Shown here: positions 61,648 through 64,000 of the stretch, one piece after another
How the letters are laid out: the number at the start of each line of letters is the position of its first letter
Position numbering within the stretch: the first letter of the stretch is position 1
Assembly: GCF_002368415.1 (NCBI RefSeq)
Contig: NZ_AP018290.1
Span: 7,989,717-8,053,716, forward strand
Direction: 5' to 3'
Origin: Calothrix sp. NIES-4105
GTDB taxonomy: Bacteria; Cyanobacteriota; Cyanobacteriia; Cyanobacteriales; Nostocaceae
Length of the DNA stretch: 64,000 nt
Program-made: the position numbers and the translations under genes
Notes under the pieces: model-generated
What the model saw: the letters and a program-made list of their open reading frames with translations, nothing else
What the model was told of the DNA's origin: nothing
Database searches by the model: none

Positions 61648-62573
61648 ACCAAGCGACCCTACACCAGTTAAAGGTGTTCGAGGCAGCGGCACGTCACGGC
61701 AGCTTTACCCGTGCCGCCGAAGAATTGTTTTTGACTCAACCAACCGTTTCGATGCAAATTAAGCAATTGACTAAATCGGTTGGGCTGCCGTTATTTGAGC
61801 AGGTTGGTAAACGCTTGTATTTGACAGAGGCAGGAAGAGAGTTATTTGCGACTTGCCGTCAAATTTTTGACACTATAGCCCAGTTTGAGATGAAGGTCGC
61901 GGACTTAAAAGGTCTGAAGCAAGGGCAATTACGCTTGGCTGTAATTACTACTGCTAAATATTTTATACCGCGTCTTCTTGGCCCATTTTGTCAATTATAC
62001 CCAGGTATAGATATTGCGTTACAGGTGACAAATCACGAGGGTATTCTCGAACGCATGAGCGCGAATATGGATGATTTGTACATCTTGAGCCAGGTTCCTG
62101 AGCATTTGGACGTTAATTATCAGCCATTTTTGGAAAATCCAATGGTTGTTGTGGCGCCAATAAACCACCGACTTGCGAAGGAGAAAAATATATCTATCCA
62201 ACAGTTAGAGGACGAACCATTTATCATGCGTGAACCTGGTTCGGGAACTCGTCGTTCTATCCAGAAGCTATTTGACGAACATGGTATCAGCGTGAAAGTC
62301 AAACTGGAGTTAGGAAGTAACGAAGCAATAAAACAAGCAATTGCGGGTGGTTTAGGAATCTCGGTACTGTCACGTCACACGCTGATGCCAGAAGTAAGCG
62401 ACTTGACGGTTTTGGATGTCGAGCATTTTCCTATTAAACGTGATTGGTATATGGTTTATCCCAATGGTAAACAGCTTTCGATTGTCGCGCGCACTTATTG
62501 CGAGTATCTTTTGGATGCAGCCAAGCAGTTTAACCCAAAAACTGTTGGAGTTTATGCTGAAGCCGAAAGATAG
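61644..62573 (+). CDS. rbcR: LysR-family regulator RbcR
   Basis: LysR-type transcription factor of 309 residues, starting at a TTG with GAGGAG seven bases upstream. The HTH is at the N-terminus (LHQLKVFEAAARHGSFTRAAEELFLTQPTVSMQIKQLTKSVGLPLFEQVGKRLYLTEAG). The effector-binding domain follows (LRLAVITTAKYFIPRLL, REPGSGTRRSIQKLF, GISVLSRHTLMPE). It matches the RbcR/CbbR subgroup that controls Rubisco and carbon-fixation genes, and its place next to ccmO supports this. Confidence 0.9.
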   Translation: MNQATLHQLKVFEAAARHGSFTRAAEELFLTQPTVSMQIKQLTKSVGLPLFEQVGKRLYLTEAGRELFATCRQIFDTIAQFEMKVADLKGLKQGQLRLAVITTAKYFIPRLLGPFCQLYPGIDIALQVTNHEGILERMSANMDDLYILSQVPEHLDVNYQPFLENPMVVVAPINHRLAKEKNISIQQLEDEPFIMREPGSGTRRSIQKLFDEHGISVKVKLELGSNEAIKQAIAGGLGISVLSRHTLMPEVSDLTVLDVEHFPIKRDWYMVYPNGKQLSIVARTYCEYLLDAAKQFNPKTVGVYAEAER

Positions 62574-62783
62574 ACTCTGATTGGCAATACAAAGATGATG
62601 ATGTATATGCCGCTATATATCGCCGTGCGGATGGCGCCAATGTTTGTACAGAAGAGCAGAAATTGTCCTTCTGGCAAATAAAAACGTCATCCAACTGCCA
62701 CATTTAACTTTACATTCAACGCGCGTGTTCGATTCAGCTATTAATATTGTGAAGTAACTAACCCATGAGGATTATTGGCTGTG

Positions 62784-64000
62784 GTGAATTCTGAGGCGCC
62801 ATTCACAAGCAAAATTATCAACACTGAAATTGTCGCAGTTACAGTTTACACAGACCAAGCTCTCGTGACACGTCGAGGAAAAATCGAACTATTTGGAGAA
62901 GAGCGAGAATTAGTAATTAATAATATACCCGTTACGCTCGATACCGAATCAGTACGAGTAGGAGGTTTCGGTCGGGTTGCTGTGAAAGTAGGCAATGTAA
63001 ATATAGGGCGTGAATATGCTACTGAACCAGTAGAAGCGCGCGTTGCCCAAATTACAACTCATATCGAGCAATTAGAATCAGAACAGAGTTATTTACAAGC
63101 ACAAATCGATGGTTTGGCATTACAAGCGCGATTTATTGAAGGATTACGCGAAAAAACCGAAGAACCATTTGCCCAAAGTCTATCACGCAAAAATCTCAGC
63201 CTGAGTGAAACCCTAGATTTTGTTAATTTTCTTGGTAGTCAATATACAGAATATGGTATTGCGACAAGAGATAGCCAAAATCGTAAACAAGAAATTGACA
63301 AAGAATTACAAGCATTAAAGCAGCAGCTTAAACAAATTCAAACGCCACAACCAAAAGAAAGTTTTAAATTAACAGTAGATATTGAACCTGCGGGTGCAGG
63401 AGAATTTGAGCTAGAAGTAACTTACGTAGTAGACCGTGCTGCATGGGCGCCTTTATATGACGTGCGCGTTAGTAGTACAAATAAAAGCCTTACCCTTAGC
63501 TACATCGCCGAAGTAACACAAAACACAGGTGAAGATTGGAATAATGTAGCGCTAACTTTATCAACAGCCAAACCTGGACTTGGGACACTGCCACCAAAAT
63601 TAGAACCTTGGTATGTAGGAATACGCGAACGACCAATGCCAACAGCAATGAGCATACAAGCAAGCCCACGGCGAATACGGCAACGCGCCTATAATTTAGA
63701 ATTTAGAGATGAAGATAATGAAGATGAATACGATGCAGTGCAAGAAGAAGTGTATATAGAGGCTGAAATAGAAAAAGCCGAAGTCTCAAAAGAGGGAAGC
63801 GTTGTTTCGTTTAAATTAAATAACAGTAGCAACATACCTAATGATGGGGCGCCGCATAAAGTAACAATTTTTAACGAAAATTTTCCTTGTCGTTTTAGTT
63901 ATGTAGCAATGCCACGTAAGGTCAGCTTTGCTTATTTGCAAACCATAGTTAAAAATCCTCCTAATGGAGCTACCATCATACCAGGCAAAGCAAATATTTT
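62784..64000 (+). CDS. MuiA-family / DUF4139 protein (partial, C-terminus beyond right edge)
   Basis: Open from GTG at 62784 (or the adjacent GTG at 62781) to the end of the window, 405 codons. The N-terminal DUF4140-like part reads IINTEIVAVTVYTDQALVTRRGKIEL and is followed by a coiled coil (THIEQLESEQSYLQAQIDGL). The DUF4139 beta-rich part follows (FELEVTYVVDRAAWAPLYDVRVSS, LSYIAEVTQNTGEDWNNVALTLSTAKP). Such proteins are annotated mucoidy inhibitor MuiA. The cellular role in cyanobacteria is unknown. GAGG lies about 12 bases before the start. Confidence 0.82.
   Translation, partial: MNSEAPFTSKIINTEIVAVTVYTDQALVTRRGKIELFGEERELVINNIPVTLDTESVRVGGFGRVAVKVGNVNIGREYATEPVEARVAQITTHIEQLESEQSYLQAQIDGLALQARFIEGLREKTEEPFAQSLSRKNLSLSETLDFVNFLGSQYTEYGIATRDSQNRKQEIDKELQALKQQLKQIQTPQPKESFKLTVDIEPAGAGEFELEVTYVVDRAAWAPLYDVRVSSTNKSLTLSYIAEVTQNTGEDWNNVALTLSTAKPGLGTLPPKLEPWYVGIRERPMPTAMSIQASPRRIRQRAYNLEFRDEDNEDEYDAVQEEVYIEAEIEKAEVSKEGSVVSFKLNNSSNIPNDGAPHKVTIFNENFPCRFSYVAMPRKVSFAYLQTIVKNPPNGATIIPGKANI

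Overview
The window is a low-GC (roughly 40% by eye) cyanobacterial chromosome segment. It carries photosystem I psaD, a complete beta-carboxysome cluster (ccmK-K-L-M-N-O) with rbcR, the ndhF4-ndhD4-chpX CO2-uptake NDH-1 genes, and an sbtA/sbtB bicarbonate operon. Heptanucleotide short tandem repeats (variants of GAGTGCT), xisH/xisI genes, a WD40 Ser/Thr kinase and large multi-PAS kinases point to a filamentous, heterocystous-type (Nostocales-like) species. The hexamer GGCGCC is scattered everywhere (about 98 copies by hand count), while the classical cyanobacterial HIP1 octamer GCGATCGC was not seen.

Layout. 1-4.3 kb: trpE (cut by the left edge), psaD, and a DICT-GAF histidine kinase, all on the minus strand. 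5-12.6 kb: a glycosyltransferase, a glycogen-debranching-type enzyme, the DUF2973/DUF2605 pair, thrS. 12.6-18.9 kb: small genes and gene remnants, an AlkA-type glycosylase, a hydrolase/epimerase pair, glutathione peroxidase, a DnaJ-pentapeptide protein. 18.9-20.3 kb: DAHP synthase behind an elaborate leader that holds a structured RNA with an intrinsic terminator, then a 20-codon peptide packed with Trp/Phe/Tyr codons, then a second terminator with a possible antiterminator. 21.1-24.4 kb: a CpeT-family gene, an IscB nuclease with an upstream omega (HEARO) RNA, a DNA methyltransferase and a truncated restriction endonuclease. 24.7-31.8 kb: a hybrid histidine kinase, a WD40 kinase, a secreted repeat protein. 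32-34 kb: sbtA-sbtB-beta carbonic anhydrase.

34.4-43.3 kb is an accessory island crowded with toxin-antitoxin modules (vapBC, mazEF twice, higBA, AbrB/doc), xisHI, a stand-alone type I restriction R-like protein and many decaying copies. A segment of about 0.95 kb is duplicated there. 43.7-50.4 kb: ahcY, an MscS channel, small hypothetical genes and a second glycosyltransferase. 50.8-62.6 kb is the carbon-concentrating supercluster. The right edge cuts a MuiA/DUF4139 gene.

The carbon genes form one functional theme: SbtA/SbtB import bicarbonate, NDH-1 with NdhF4/NdhD4/ChpX hydrates CO2, the Ccm proteins build the carboxysome, and RbcR probably regulates. The strongest candidate for something undescribed is the aromatic-rich leader-peptide attenuator in front of DAHP synthase. 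The IscB/omega-RNA locus and the recombining toxin-antitoxin island come next. Several families of dispersed hairpin repeats and a 133-bp MITE with a perfect 12-bp target duplication occupy the spaces between genes.
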